NCBI GenBank assembly: GCA_003249955.1
Contig: QKHS01000068.1
Coordinates: 25,037 to 89,036, forward strand
From: Bacteroidales bacterium
GTDB taxonomy: Bacteria > Bacteroidota > Bacteroidia > Bacteroidales > ML635J-15
Direction of reading: 5' to 3'
Length of the DNA: 64,000 nucleotides
Shown here: positions 17,168 through 26,523 of the stretch, one piece after another
Numbering within the stretch: position 1 is the first letter of the stretch
Layout of the letters: the number at the start of each line of letters is the position of its first letter
The notes under the pieces: generated by a model
What the model saw: the letters and a program-made list of their open reading frames with translations, nothing else
Databases searched by the model: none
What the model was told of the DNA's origin: nothing
Translations under genes and position numbers: made by a program

Positions 17168-17209
17168 TAAAAAAGATTAACCCCAACTCAAAATGAGCTG
17201 AGGTTAATC
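17168..17209 (-). terminator. Rho-independent terminator of the AraC-linked operon
   Basis: On the minus strand GATTAACCTCAGCTCA, loop TTT, TGAGTTGGGGTTAATC (14 of 16 pairs), followed by TTTTTTAG. It lies about 30 bases past the stop of the alpha/beta hydrolase gene and so closes the 22260-17241 operon. Confidence 0.85.
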
Positions 17210-17240
17210 CGGCTATTGATGTAATAAAAAGTGAAAAATA

Positions 17241-18326
17241 TTATTTCAGGTTTTCTTTAAAGAATGTCTCCAGTTTATCAAACGGGATAATATCAATTTT
17301 ATCATAAAGATCTGTATGAACCGCACCCGGAATAATCATAAGTTCTTTTGGTTCGTTGGCAGCCTTGTATGCATCTTCGCTAAAATAACGTGAGTGAGCA
17401 TTTTCTCCTGCAATAATCAGAACCGGACGAGGAGAAATTTCACCGATGTAAGTAAGCAACGGCATATTCATAAATGATAAAGGATTTGTTACAGTCCATG
17501 AACCATTGGAATTTATTGAGCGCGGATGAAAACCACGCCCGGTTTTATAGTAATTATAATATCCCTGAACAAATTCGGGTTCGTTACCGTCTATTTTATC
17601 AGGTAATCCGTTGGCTGAATATGCCGGTTTTCCGTTTTCGGCATCTTTCCAGCGTTGTTCAGCCAGTTGATTGAGCATTTGTGAGCGTTGTTCCGGTGTC
17701 ATGCTGTCGAAATATCCTTTTGCAGTAACTCTCGACATATCGTACATACTGGCAACAGCAATTGCTTTTACACGTTTGTCAATTGCAGCGGCATTTAAGC
17801 CCATTCCACCAAAACCGCAAATTCCCATTATTCCGATCTTTTCTCTGTCAACAAAATCCCGGGTTCCAAGATAGTCAATTGCTGCACTGAAATCTTCGGT
17901 ATTAATATCGGGAGAGGCAACATTACGGGGTTCTCCACCACTCTCACCGGTAAAAGACGGATCGAAAGCAATAACTGCAAAACCACGCTGAGCAAGCTCA
18001 TTAGCATATAATCCCGATGCCTGTTCTTTAACTGCGCCATAAGGGCCGCTTACTGCGATTCCGGCTAACAGATTATTGTCTCTGTCTTTCGGAAGGTATA
18101 AATCTCCTGTTAATGTTATCCCGTAACGGTTTGTAAATGTTACCTTTTCACGTGTGACTTTGTCACTGAGCTGGAATGTATAGTATTCTTCCTGTTCTTT
18201 TTGTTTCATAACTTCTTGTTTTTTATTTTGTTCATTATTATTTTTATTACTCGTATTTGTACAGGCCTGCGTTATAAACATGAACAATCCGGCCAGTATA
18301 ATAATTGTTGCATTTGTCTTCTTCAT
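17241..18326 (-). CDS. Lipoprotein alpha/beta hydrolase (dienelactone-hydrolase-like)
   Basis: 361 residues from MKKTNATIIILAGLF at 18326; a longer frame would overlap the cupin gene and lacks a signal peptide. The lipobox FITQAC puts it in the envelope. The nucleophile elbow is GICGFGG, with Cys in place of Ser as in dienelactone hydrolases and related YcjY-type proteins. An acidic residue follows in the AGENAHSRYF region and the catalytic His in GAVHTDLYD. Last gene of the AraC-linked operon, before the terminator at 17168-17209. The substrate is unknown; the neighbours suggest small electrophiles or quinone-like compounds. Confidence 0.85.
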   Translation of the reverse strand: MKKTNATIIILAGLFMFITQACTNTSNKNNNEQNKKQEVMKQKEQEEYYTFQLSDKVTREKVTFTNRYGITLTGDLYLPKDRDNNLLAGIAVSGPYGAVKEQASGLYANELAQRGFAVIAFDPSFTGESGGEPRNVASPDINTEDFSAAIDYLGTRDFVDREKIGIMGICGFGGMGLNAAAIDKRVKAIAVASMYDMSRVTAKGYFDSMTPEQRSQMLNQLAEQRWKDAENGKPAYSANGLPDKIDGNEPEFVQGYYNYYKTGRGFHPRSINSNGSWTVTNPLSFMNMPLLTYIGEISPRPVLIIAGENAHSRYFSEDAYKAANEPKELMIIPGAVHTDLYDKIDIIPFDKLETFFKENLK

Positions 18327-18345
18327 ATGATATCTGTTTAATTGA

Positions 18346-18741
18346 TTACAATTTATTATATTCTTCATCACTTACAGGACCACGCCATTCGGTAGCAGCA
18401 CTTTCAGCCGGAACAGTTAATGCGATATGTGCAAACCAACTGTCTTTTGCAGCGCCGTGCCAGTGATTAACTCCGGCAGGGATATTTACTGTGTCACCCG
18501 GATTAAGTTTTTGTGCAGGTTTCCCTTCTTCCTGATACCAGCCTGTTCCTGCGGTACAAAAAAGAATCTGCCCTCCTCCTTTATGAATATGCCAGTTGTT
18601 GCGACACCCGGGTTCGAATGTGATATTAAATGATGGAACTCCTTCCAAAGTTAAAACCGAGATATAACTCTGTCCTGTAAAATAATCTGCATAAGCATCA
18701 TTTTTCTGACCTAATGCAAAGGGTTGTTTAAATTCATTCAT
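18346..18741 (-). CDS. Single-domain cupin protein
   Basis: 131 residues, one cupin barrel. Motif 1 carries NWHIHKGGGQILF (two His and a Gln/Glu position) and motif 2 PAGVNHWHGA (third His), giving a plausible metal site. Tight packing (17 bases after the CMD gene, 19 bases before the hydrolase) shows co-transcription. Cupins of this type often accompany carboxymuconolactone-decarboxylase-like proteins, where they may act in detoxification or as a small isomerase. Confidence 0.87.
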   Translation of the reverse strand: MNEFKQPFALGQKNDAYADYFTGQSYISVLTLEGVPSFNITFEPGCRNNWHIHKGGGQILFCTAGTGWYQEEGKPAQKLNPGDTVNIPAGVNHWHGAAKDSWFAHIALTVPAESAATEWRGPVSDEEYNKL

Positions 18742-18758
18742 AATTTGTTCCTCCGTTT

Positions 18759-19523
18759 TTATTTATTATTTTTTTCGGGAATTACTTCGTTAATGCAACT
18801 TATTGCATTAAGAGCTCTTGGAAATCCCATATAAGGCAAACATTGAGTAATTGCAGTCAGCAAAGTATCTTTATCGTTCCCGGCATTAATATTTCCAGAC
18901 ACATGAGATTTAACCTGACTTTCGCATCCGCCCAAAGCACTTAAAATGCACAAAGTCAATAATTCGCGCGTTTTTATGTCTAAACTTCCTCTTGTATAAA
19001 TATCTCCAAAACAAAATGCCGATAAATAATTCTGAATGTGTTTTTGATTTTCAGGTGAGTTTGCATGCATCTTACCGATAATATCCCCAAAGATGCTTTT
19101 TTGCACTTCCAACCCATTGTCAAAACGGGTTTCTTCAGTTACTGTCTTTTGGCTTTCAACCGGCAATGGGATATTTGCAATTTTAAAAACTTCGTTTACC
19201 GCATCAATAGCATTTAATGTTTTCGGAAAGCCTAAATAAGGTATGCATTGATAAACAGCTTCTTTTATTTCAATCGGAGAAACGCCGGTATTGAGAGCTG
19301 CAAACACATGTCCTTTAAGCTGATTTATTGTTTGATTGGTTGCTAATACAACTATTGTTATTAACTCCCTTAACTTATCTGATATATTTCCCTGATAAAA
19401 AACTTCGCCAAAAATAAAACGATTCAACATTTCCTGTACATCAGGATCTGTTTCAGCCATTGGCCCTGCATGATCGCCAAATAATTCTTTGAATTTTGCG
19501 TCACTTAAATTTATTCTATCCAT
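18759..19523 (-). CDS. Tandem carboxymuconolactone decarboxylase (CMD/AhpD-like) protein
   Basis: 254 residues made of two CMD domains (about 15-115 and 145-245). The second has the usual RELLTLCILSALGGCESQVKSH core including Cys, whereas the first reads RELITIVVLATNQTINQLKGH, with the Cys missing. Only one half is therefore likely to be redox- or acid-base-active. Family members are gamma-carboxymuconolactone decarboxylase or AhpD-like thiol peroxidase partners. Placement with a cupin, a Cys-hydrolase and an AraC regulator suggests a stress or detoxification role. Confidence 0.85.
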   Translation of the reverse strand: MDRINLSDAKFKELFGDHAGPMAETDPDVQEMLNRFIFGEVFYQGNISDKLRELITIVVLATNQTINQLKGHVFAALNTGVSPIEIKEAVYQCIPYLGFPKTLNAIDAVNEVFKIANIPLPVESQKTVTEETRFDNGLEVQKSIFGDIIGKMHANSPENQKHIQNYLSAFCFGDIYTRGSLDIKTRELLTLCILSALGGCESQVKSHVSGNINAGNDKDTLLTAITQCLPYMGFPRALNAISCINEVIPEKNNK

Positions 19524-19642
19524 AATTCTGTTTTTTTAATTGCCATAGTATGAATATCATACAATACAAATATAACAATCAGCTCTCCGGAAAGATTTAC
19601 CCAAATAACGGATTGATCTACCCGAATAACTGAATCTTATTA

Positions 19643-20107
19643 TTACTGAGGTATTGACAATGTTATTGTTACATTTCCATCACCCAATATTTCTTTTAAT
19701 TCACCGGATGAAACATTATCAATTTTGCCAAGCCTGGTAAAATCCCATGTATTGGGTGCATAATAAATTACTAATGCACTTCCCTGATACAAAATAATAT
19801 CACCTGCTTCAGTTGTAATTTGTTCATCGTTTCTTGGCAGAGTCATTCCTAACTGACCGACTTTTTCCATATTTGCATAATCACTCATATTAATTGTTAT
19901 GGGTGCTTTTAATAATGATTCCAACAATGCATCTACTGATGAATTATCAACCAGTGTTGCAGTGAGAGTTCTATCTCCAATCTTTATATTCATAATATTT
20001 GTATTATTTGTTTTTATTGTATCTGTATTTTCTTCCTCGCCCGAACAGGATAATGTTATCATTAACATTAAAATATTTACTGTTATTAGTAGCTTTTTCA
20101 TTTGCAT
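19643..20107 (-). CDS. Lipoprotein with cyclophilin-like fold
   Basis: 154 residues. The lipoprotein signal MKKLLITVNILMLMITLSC (from the second Met) ends at a lipobox Cys; a short acidic linker follows; residues 40-154 match the cyclophilin-like domain of unknown activity (MNIKIGDRTLTATLVDNSSVDALLE, TEAGDIILYQGSALVIYYAP, WDFTRLGKIDNVS). The domain resembles cyclophilin in fold only; prolyl isomerase activity should not be assumed. It is in the AraC-linked operon, 108 bases after the aminotransferase. Confidence 0.75.
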   Translation of the reverse strand: MQMKKLLITVNILMLMITLSCSGEEENTDTIKTNNTNIMNIKIGDRTLTATLVDNSSVDALLESLLKAPITINMSDYANMEKVGQLGMTLPRNDEQITTEAGDIILYQGSALVIYYAPNTWDFTRLGKIDNVSSGELKEILGDGNVTITLSIPQ

Positions 20108-20215
20108 CTTACTTTAAGTTGTTGCCTGAATGTCATTGTCTGCTTGTTTTTAATAAGCGACAAGAGGTACTTACTCCTTTTCAATTATCAAATTCTTATA
20201 AATTCAACATAACAA

Positions 20216-21397
20216 TCAATTTATTTTGCCTGTTTTATTAAGTGCATTATGTAACCGGGATAATCCTTCTTTTAAAATTTCTTTATTGCAGGCAATATTA
20301 AGGCGGATAAATCCTTCGCCGGCTTTTCCATACATACTTCCTTCGTTTACCCAAAGTTTCTCTTCTTTCAGGATAAATGAAGTCAACTTCTCTGAAGGTA
20401 TTCCCAAAGATGAAATATCAATCCAGATCAGATACGTTGCTTCCAAAGGCAGGACTGTGAATTGTGGTAAATTTTTCTCAAAAAAGTCTTTTACAATCTG
20501 ATAATTAGTCCTTAAATATACTTTTAAACTTTCAAGCCATTTTTCAGATTCAGGATTTGAATAGGCTGCAATCAAACCTTCGATTGCAAAAGGATTGACA
20601 TCACACACTTCATTAATATTTATCGCTTTATTTATCTTTTCTCTTAATTCAGGCTTATATGCAAATATATTGGCAACCTGCAATCCGGCAAGGTTAAATG
20701 TCTTGCCCGGAGCCGTACAGGTAATTGAATTTTCCAGATATTCTGATCCCAATGAAGCAAATGGGATATGAGTATATCCGGTAAAAGTTAAATCGCAATG
20801 AATCTCATCAGAAACAACTAAAACATTATTTCTGAAGCAGATTTCCCCTGTTTTTTCAAGCTCATATTTTGTCCAAACCCGGCCTGCAGGATTATGAGGA
20901 TTACATAAAAGCATCAATTTAACCTGTGGGTCTGCAGCTTTCTTCTCCAGATCGTCAAAATTAATTGAGTATATTCCACCTGCATAAATCAGATCGTTTG
21001 AAACTGCTTCGCATTGATTGTTTCTTATCGACGAGAAAAAACAATTATATACGGGTTCCTGTATCAAAACTTTATCCCCGGGTTTTGTCAAAGCAAGAAT
21101 TATTGCCGAAATTGCCGGCACAACTCCTGTTGTATATATGATCCAATCTTTCTGCACATAAAAATTGTGTCTGCGACCAAACCAGCTTATTACTGCATCA
21201 TAATAAGAATCAGGGACTCTGGCATAACCGAACACTCCATGTTGCACTCTTTGCATTAGTGCATCAATTACCGGCGGAGCTGTTTTAAAATCCATATCTG
21301 CAACCCACATTGGCAAAATACCGGCATCGTTATCGGAATCCCACTTGTATGAATTAGTTCCCTTACGATAAATTATTTCATCAAAATTAAAATCCAT
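20216..21397 (-). CDS. MalY/PatB-type PLP aminotransferase, C-S lyase (cystathionine beta-lyase-like)
   Basis: 393 residues, the family length. Class I/II aminotransferase fold with ILPMWVADMDFKTAPPVIDAL near the N-terminus, the LLCNPHNPAGRVWT substrate loop, VVSDEIHCDL, and the PLP lysine in CTAPGKTFNLAGLQVAN. This signature belongs to the MalY/PatB branch, which usually cleaves C-S bonds of cystathionine or cysteine. Starts 5 bases after the DUF3737 stop, so the two are tightly coupled in the AraC-linked operon. Confidence 0.9.
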   Translation of the reverse strand: MDFNFDEIIYRKGTNSYKWDSDNDAGILPMWVADMDFKTAPPVIDALMQRVQHGVFGYARVPDSYYDAVISWFGRRHNFYVQKDWIIYTTGVVPAISAIILALTKPGDKVLIQEPVYNCFFSSIRNNQCEAVSNDLIYAGGIYSINFDDLEKKAADPQVKLMLLCNPHNPAGRVWTKYELEKTGEICFRNNVLVVSDEIHCDLTFTGYTHIPFASLGSEYLENSITCTAPGKTFNLAGLQVANIFAYKPELREKINKAININEVCDVNPFAIEGLIAAYSNPESEKWLESLKVYLRTNYQIVKDFFEKNLPQFTVLPLEATYLIWIDISSLGIPSEKLTSFILKEEKLWVNEGSMYGKAGEGFIRLNIACNKEILKEGLSRLHNALNKTGKIN

Positions 21398-21402
21398 AAT
21401 AA

Positions 21403-22260
21403 TTACACTTCAAGTTCTTTAGCAACAATAATTTTACAGGTTCCCGGTTTTTTACAGTTTTTATCAATAATTATCTCACCTATTTCCAGTGCAAAAATTT
21501 CTCCGTCCCGCGGATTTTTAATACTGGTAACAGGACTATTGATTTCAGCTTTCAGGCTACTGTACTCAAATGCCAAATCAGCATCCTCTTTCATAATACA
21601 GTTTTCCATTATCAGGTTTTGTGCATAGCAAAGAGGTTGTGTTCCGCTTATAACACAATTAACCAGATGCAGATTTTTTGAGTGCCAGCCTAAATATTCT
21701 CCGTCTAAAACAGAATCATAAACTGTAACATTCTCTGTATTCCAGAAAGCATCCTTGGTTTTTAAATGTGAGTTTCTGATCTCGACGTTCTTTGTGTACT
21801 GAAAGCTATAATTCCCCTGTAAGTTCAGATTATCAATCTCAATATTTTCACAATTCTTAAAAATATAATCCCCGTTTGCAACATCAACATTTTTAAGTTT
21901 AATATTTTTACTCCACCAGATGCATTCCTGAGCATCAGTCAGTTTTACGTTCTCAATAAGCAAACCGTCAATTTCACGAAACATTTTCGGAGCATCTACA
22001 TGGCAGTCAAACATCTTTAAATCATTACAATACCAGATTGCTGCACGTGCACCGGGTTTAAACAATGAATTCTCAATTACGGAATGATTATTATGCCAGA
22101 ACGGATATTTACCCATAAACTCACAATTAATTGCATGAATTCTTTCACTTTCCTTAAAAGCAGATTCTCCCTCATGAATTTTTACGTTCTTTAATAATAA
22201 ATCACCGGATGCAAACAAAGGTCTTTCACCTTTAAATTCCTTATTTTCAATTGTTTTCAT
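21403..22260 (-). CDS. DUF3737 family right-handed beta-helix-like protein
   Basis: 285 residues from the ATG at 22260 (MKTIENKEFKGERPLFASGD); the longer upstream frame lacks support. Repeated short units (LLIENVKL, NIEIDNLNL, NVEIRNSHL, NVTVYDSVL, NLHLVNCVI) are typical of a right-handed beta-helix, as in the DUF3737 family. First gene of the minus-strand operon and divergent from the AraC gene; the pair AraC/DUF3737 next to MalY is a recurring arrangement in gut bacteria. The catalytic role is unknown. Confidence 0.88.
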   Translation of the reverse strand: MKTIENKEFKGERPLFASGDLLLKNVKIHEGESAFKESERIHAINCEFMGKYPFWHNNHSVIENSLFKPGARAAIWYCNDLKMFDCHVDAPKMFREIDGLLIENVKLTDAQECIWWSKNIKLKNVDVANGDYIFKNCENIEIDNLNLQGNYSFQYTKNVEIRNSHLKTKDAFWNTENVTVYDSVLDGEYLGWHSKNLHLVNCVISGTQPLCYAQNLIMENCIMKEDADLAFEYSSLKAEINSPVTSIKNPRDGEIFALEIGEIIIDKNCKKPGTCKIIVAKELEV

Positions 22261-22484
22261 TATTTTATATTCAATTACAAATTGTGACACTGCAAAATTA
22301 GAGCGAATCCCAATAATAAGAATTACCCCAATTACAGTCATTACTACCACAATTACTGAAAGTTATGTTTCGTTTTTCATGGAAGTCTTATCAGAAGAAG
22401 GCTACGACTTACCAAAATTACCGGATTACTTACCCATATTACTTAAAATAACAATACCCGGGAACATTCTGTTATTAAGATAGT

Positions 22485-22492
22485 TAAATTTG
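22485..22492 (+). promoter_or_regulatory. -7 promoter element of the AraC regulator gene
   Basis: TAAATTTG is an exact TAnnTTTG match 28 bases before ATG 22520. It covers the TTG at 22490 that a longer reading frame would use, which argues for the ATG. No clear -33 TTTG is visible, consistent with an activated promoter. The 22261-22484 gap between the divergent genes should hold the operator, but no repeat was recognised. Confidence 0.45.
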
Positions 22493-22519
22493 TATCATAT
22501 TATCATAAATAATTTTGAC

Positions 22520-23419
22520 ATGAGTAATATTTTAAAATCCGCCACAATAACCGAATACAGTAATATGATCGGACAGGAAGTTCTTCATCCATTAATTACC
22601 GTGATTGATTTTTCTAAAGTTGAACCATTCGAGTTCAAAAAAATGCAGACAGATTTATATATGATATTTCTGAAAGATGTTAAATGCGGTGACCTTATTT
22701 ATGGAATTAATAATTATGATTACGAAGAAGGAACCCTGATATTTGTATCTCCGGGACAAGTCTTCGGAGCAGATAGTGACGGGGAGAAAAAACAAGCTAC
22801 AGGACATGCCATTATCTTCCATCCTGATCTGATACGCGGAACATCACTTGGCAAAAGTATTGACACCTATACATTCTTTTCATACGAAGTTAATGAAGCG
22901 CTTCATTTATCCGCACGCGAAAGAACCATAATCGACGAATGTTTTACCAATATCAGGTATGAACTGGAACATGCTATTGACGTTCACAGTAAAACCCTGA
23001 TTATATCTTATCTCGAATTATTCTTAAACTACGCCAGACGTTATTATGAACGTCAGTTTATTACACGCAGCCATGTTAATAAAGATATTCTGGTTCGTTT
23101 CGAGAAAATATTAAAAGATTATTATAATTCCGATAACCCGCTGGAACATGGATTACCAACCGTAAAGTACTGTGCCGACAAATTGTTTATTTCTCCCAAT
23201 TACCTTGGCGATCTGTTAAAAAAAGAAACCGGCAAATCAGCTCAGGAACATATTCAGTTAAAACTTATTGACGTAGCCAAGGAAAAAATATTTGATTCAC
23301 AAAAATCTATCAGTGAAATTGCCTACGAATTAGGTTTTAAATATCCCCAACACTTTACCCGAATGTTTAAAAATCAGGTTGGAATATCGCCTAGCGAATA
23401 TAGAAATATTAACCAGTAA
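22520..23419 (+). CDS. AraC-family transcriptional regulator, divergent from the redox operon
   Basis: 299 residues from MSNILKSATITEYSN. The N-terminal 170 residues form a cupin-like sensor (GTLIFVSPGQVFGADSD) and the C-terminal 100 hold two helix-turn-helices (TVKYCADKLFISPNYLGDLL, SISEIAYELGFKYPQHFTRMFK then GISPSEYR). Divergent placement suggests it controls the minus-strand operon 22260-17241 and perhaps the azoreductase further on. Confidence 0.92.
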   Translation: MSNILKSATITEYSNMIGQEVLHPLITVIDFSKVEPFEFKKMQTDLYMIFLKDVKCGDLIYGINNYDYEEGTLIFVSPGQVFGADSDGEKKQATGHAIIFHPDLIRGTSLGKSIDTYTFFSYEVNEALHLSARERTIIDECFTNIRYELEHAIDVHSKTLIISYLELFLNYARRYYERQFITRSHVNKDILVRFEKILKDYYNSDNPLEHGLPTVKYCADKLFISPNYLGDLLKKETGKSAQEHIQLKLIDVAKEKIFDSQKSISEIAYELGFKYPQHFTRMFKNQVGISPSEYRNINQ

Positions 23420-23477
23420 TTACATTTAATTGTTTCCATGGGAAATAGTGACTCTTATTTGTCGTCTGTTATAACTG

Positions 23478-23870
23478 TTACTGTTTATAATAGGTCATGT
23501 CATCAATAACCATATACCAGGAATATACATAAACTTCGCCATACGAGCATTGACAGTATGAAAATACGGAATCATATTTTTCTGTTGGCGGTTCATTGAT
23601 ATGAAAACTATTTACCAGCCCGATTTTTAATACATCATCTTTAATCCTGACCTTACCTTCATAACTGACAGATTCAATATCCTGCCCTTCGGTATAATAT
23701 TCACCTGTATTATCATTTCTTATAATCAGGATATGCTGATTGCATCCATTCCCGAGACATTCGGTTTTCCATACTCCGGCATAATCGGGATTTTCATTTA
23801 AAACCGGTTTTTTGCAGGCACTTGCAAAGATAATTACAAAAAATAAAATGAATAATGCTGCCTTTTTCAT
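23478..23870 (-). CDS. Small lipoprotein, lipocalin-like
   Basis: 130 residues with a lipoprotein signal ending FASAC, then a short beta-rich domain (YAGVWKTECLGNG, NDNTGEYYTEGQDIE, VSYEGKVRIKDDVLKIGLV) of the kind seen in lipocalin-like lipoproteins of Bacteroidota. Four further Cys (CLGNGC, YCQC) may form two disulfides. A decayed copy of its last 50 codons is at 13133-13283. Stop lies 58 bases from the AraC stop, convergent. Confidence 0.7.
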   Translation of the reverse strand: MKKAALFILFFVIIFASACKKPVLNENPDYAGVWKTECLGNGCNQHILIIRNDNTGEYYTEGQDIESVSYEGKVRIKDDVLKIGLVNSFHINEPPTEKYDSVFSYCQCSYGEVYVYSWYMVIDDMTYYKQ

Positions 23871-24176
23871 AAAGTGTTATTTTATATTTAATGCGTCTCT
23901 GTAATGAGCAGAGCAATTTCCTGGTTTCTTAACTATTCTGATTTTCAACTGTAAATATACAATTTTTTCTGCAAAGTTGTTATATTTTCGTTTGAAGTGA
24001 AAGTGAATTGTGCCTTTATTAATTCATGTTTAATGCTGCTCAGGTTTTGTTAGGATTTTTAAAGCATGTGCTTATTCTTAGTGTACTGAAAGCAGAATTG
24101 AACAAATCAAAATATCCGTTTTGATTTTAATTTCATTATAAAAAGTTGTTTTCTCCTGCCTGTCAGCAAGTTTTAC
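23871..24176. other. Intergenic region without a gene; one perfect stem-loop
   Basis: About 306 bases. AAATCAAAA (24104-24112) and TTTTGATTT (24119-24127) form a perfect 9-bp stem with a 6-base loop downstream of the SprB-repeat gene, a weak candidate terminator. Nothing else recognisable. Confidence 0.4.
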
Positions 24177-25829
24177 TTATTCAACAATAAATTTATTCCT
24201 GAAAATTTCTTTTATTTCGTTTGATAAGACTATAACATAAGAACCGGAGGCATATTTATCAACATTTATTTTATCGCCATTGATTATCCCGCTGTCAATT
24301 AAATTCCCTTTTGTATCGAATACTTTATAGCCCGTATTTTCAGGAATATTTTCAAAATATAACGTTTCATCTGCAGGGTTTGGATAAAGCTTATAATTCT
24401 TATTTGAAATTGTATTAATTGCATTCCCATCTTCGAAAATTACTGTTGCCTGTAATAATTCGCAGGATGATTCTGCATTACGGCTCATTATTTCATATGT
24501 TCCTGCAGAAAAGTTGTTTCCAAGCTCCAAAGTACTGTTTGTGCCTTCAATTTCTCCTGAAACTATCTGGCCATTTGAGACGACATAATAAACTACACCT
24601 GTTTCACTTCCCGACAAACGGATCTGTCCGTAGCTATATACCGGAAGTATTCCGTCAGAAGGCATCTGATGTACCGTGTATTGCTGTGGAAGCGGCAAAA
24701 CCAAAAGTTCCAGAACAAAGCTGCTGTCACAGGAAAAATTAGTAAAATAGTTTTCTTCAAAGCTACCTCCGGTTGAATACCAGTTGCCTTGCCAATAAAT
24801 ACTGTCTCCTTCACAAACAGTTTCCTGAGTAACAAATTCGTATGCCGGATTTACGGTAACCGTAATCTCAGTTTCATCACTTTCGCAGCCATTTAAATCA
24901 ACTACTGTCACAGTATAGGTTGTTGTTTCCAAAGGACTTACGGTTATTGAATTACCAACATAATCGTTATTCCAGTTTACAACATAAGGGAAAACTCCTC
25001 CTGTAACACTTTCCAATCCAATTTCCTCAGACATGCCGGGACATATTGACTGATCACCTGTAGTTTGAATATTAAACGATTCGGGTTGAGTCAGAAAAAA
25101 TGAAGCTAGGCCGGTGCATCCCCATGCATCTGTAACAATAACATTGTATGAACCGGCACCAAGACCAGTAATAAGTGATGAAGAAGCACCGTTATTCCAA
25201 TCAAAGACAAGTGGTGCTACCCCGTCTGAACTCGCGGCCTGTAATACCCCATCAGCAGATCCATGACATAAAACAGGATTCAGTTCAACAATATTGGCAT
25301 TTATCCCGCCTTGTATTCCAATATATGTTGATATTACTTCTTCACATCCATTATTATCCACAACAGTAACAGAATAATTTCCGGGATTAAGGTTTGCAAT
25401 ATTATTTCCTGTTTGGGTGTTAGACCATAAAAAAACATAACTTGGGGTTCCTCCTATTACAGACGCAAAAACCGATCCTCCTGAGCCGCCGCATTGTGCA
25501 GGGCTTGTATTAAGATAAACCTGCAGAGCATTGGGCTGAGTAATGGTAATTTCTGCTGTTGCTTCAGAATTTTGATAATCGGTTACTGTTACTGAATATG
25601 TCCCGGCTGGAAGATTTTCGACATGCATCGTGGTTTGAGAACCGGCAGAGGGACACCACAAATAGTTATATGGCGGAAAACCGCCTGTTGCAGTCGCTAC
25701 AGCATAACCTTGAGCTTGTCCGTAACAAAGAACATCTTCTTTTTCAATCGCCACACTCAACTCCTGACAATAAGTTTTTGCCCCTGCAAAAAAAATCAGA
25801 ATAGCAAATAACAGTTTTTTCATTTTCAT
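24177..25829 (-). CDS. Secreted SprB-repeat protein with T9SS type-A tail
   Basis: 550 residues: signal peptide (MKKLLFAILIFFAGAKTYCQ), four SprB-type repeats (about 28-95, 105-170, 185-250, 262-330; each with a Cys near the start, GG.P.Y.Y.W, then AGTYSVTVTD), a 140-residue linker domain, and a type-A tail at about 470-550 (YKLYPNPADETLYF, ISNKNYK, GSYVIVL, final FIVE). SprB repeats occur in the gliding adhesin SprB and in many surface proteins. Probably a cell-surface adhesin exported by T9SS. Confidence 0.88.
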   Translation of the reverse strand: MKMKKLLFAILIFFAGAKTYCQELSVAIEKEDVLCYGQAQGYAVATATGGFPPYNYLWCPSAGSQTTMHVENLPAGTYSVTVTDYQNSEATAEITITQPNALQVYLNTSPAQCGGSGGSVFASVIGGTPSYVFLWSNTQTGNNIANLNPGNYSVTVVDNNGCEEVISTYIGIQGGINANIVELNPVLCHGSADGVLQAASSDGVAPLVFDWNNGASSSLITGLGAGSYNVIVTDAWGCTGLASFFLTQPESFNIQTTGDQSICPGMSEEIGLESVTGGVFPYVVNWNNDYVGNSITVSPLETTTYTVTVVDLNGCESDETEITVTVNPAYEFVTQETVCEGDSIYWQGNWYSTGGSFEENYFTNFSCDSSFVLELLVLPLPQQYTVHQMPSDGILPVYSYGQIRLSGSETGVVYYVVSNGQIVSGEIEGTNSTLELGNNFSAGTYEIMSRNAESSCELLQATVIFEDGNAINTISNKNYKLYPNPADETLYFENIPENTGYKVFDTKGNLIDSGIINGDKINVDKYASGSYVIVLSNEIKEIFRNKFIVE

Positions 25830-26002
25830 TCAATAAAAACAATAATTAATATCTATTTTTAATGTATAGCAATCTTTATGACTTATGCCACCGCTAAGGT
25901 AAAGAATATTTTATGTTGCACAAACTTTTATGCAAACAACAAGTGTTTATTTTCAAAATTCCGTACTACCAAAATTACATACAAACGTTTTTGCGGGTGC
26001 GT

Positions 26003-26401
26003 TCATAAATTGTATTTATTTTTAAGATATTCACTATTAATTGTCTTATCTTTTTTAAAAATATCATATAGTATTACCGATCCGACAAGAACCCCGGATA
26101 TTATTAATGCAAAAACCGAAACCTGTTTAACTTCATCAATTACAAAATAAAGCAGTATAACTGCAGAAATAATATTAAATACTCCAAAGTAATTATAAAT
26201 TATATTGGTTTTCTTTTTCTTAAACTTCAAAAATATTAAGACAATCCCGGCACTAATTCCAATAATATCTGCAAATAAAAAGATCCAGACTAGAGCAAAC
26301 GGGAGAATATAATATATACTGTAAATTACGCCGTGTAAAATAAAAGATCCCAAAATTGAAAATATTGTATTCCTATATCTTTTATCCGAAAAAAGTTTCA
26401 T
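26003..26401 (-). CDS. Small integral membrane protein, four predicted helices
   Basis: 132 residues, mostly hydrophobic, with about four membrane segments (NTIFSILGSFILHGVIYSIY, LPFALVWIFLFADIIGISAG, YFGVFNIISAVILLYFVI, VSVFALIISGVLVGSVILYD) joined by short basic loops (KFKKKKTN, FKKDKT). Family not recognised. It is isolated by 120-170 base gaps. Confidence 0.55.
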   Translation of the reverse strand: MKLFSDKRYRNTIFSILGSFILHGVIYSIYYILPFALVWIFLFADIIGISAGIVLIFLKFKKKKTNIIYNYFGVFNIISAVILLYFVIDEVKQVSVFALIISGVLVGSVILYDIFKKDKTINSEYLKNKYNL

Positions 26402-26523
26402 AACAATGTAATATTAAAACCGTCAAACAATACAACCAAATATACCCTGAAATTTTAAAACTCACAACATAAATTGCAGGATTTTTAGCATGTTCTCATA
26501 AAGGTTAAAAATAAGAAACAATC

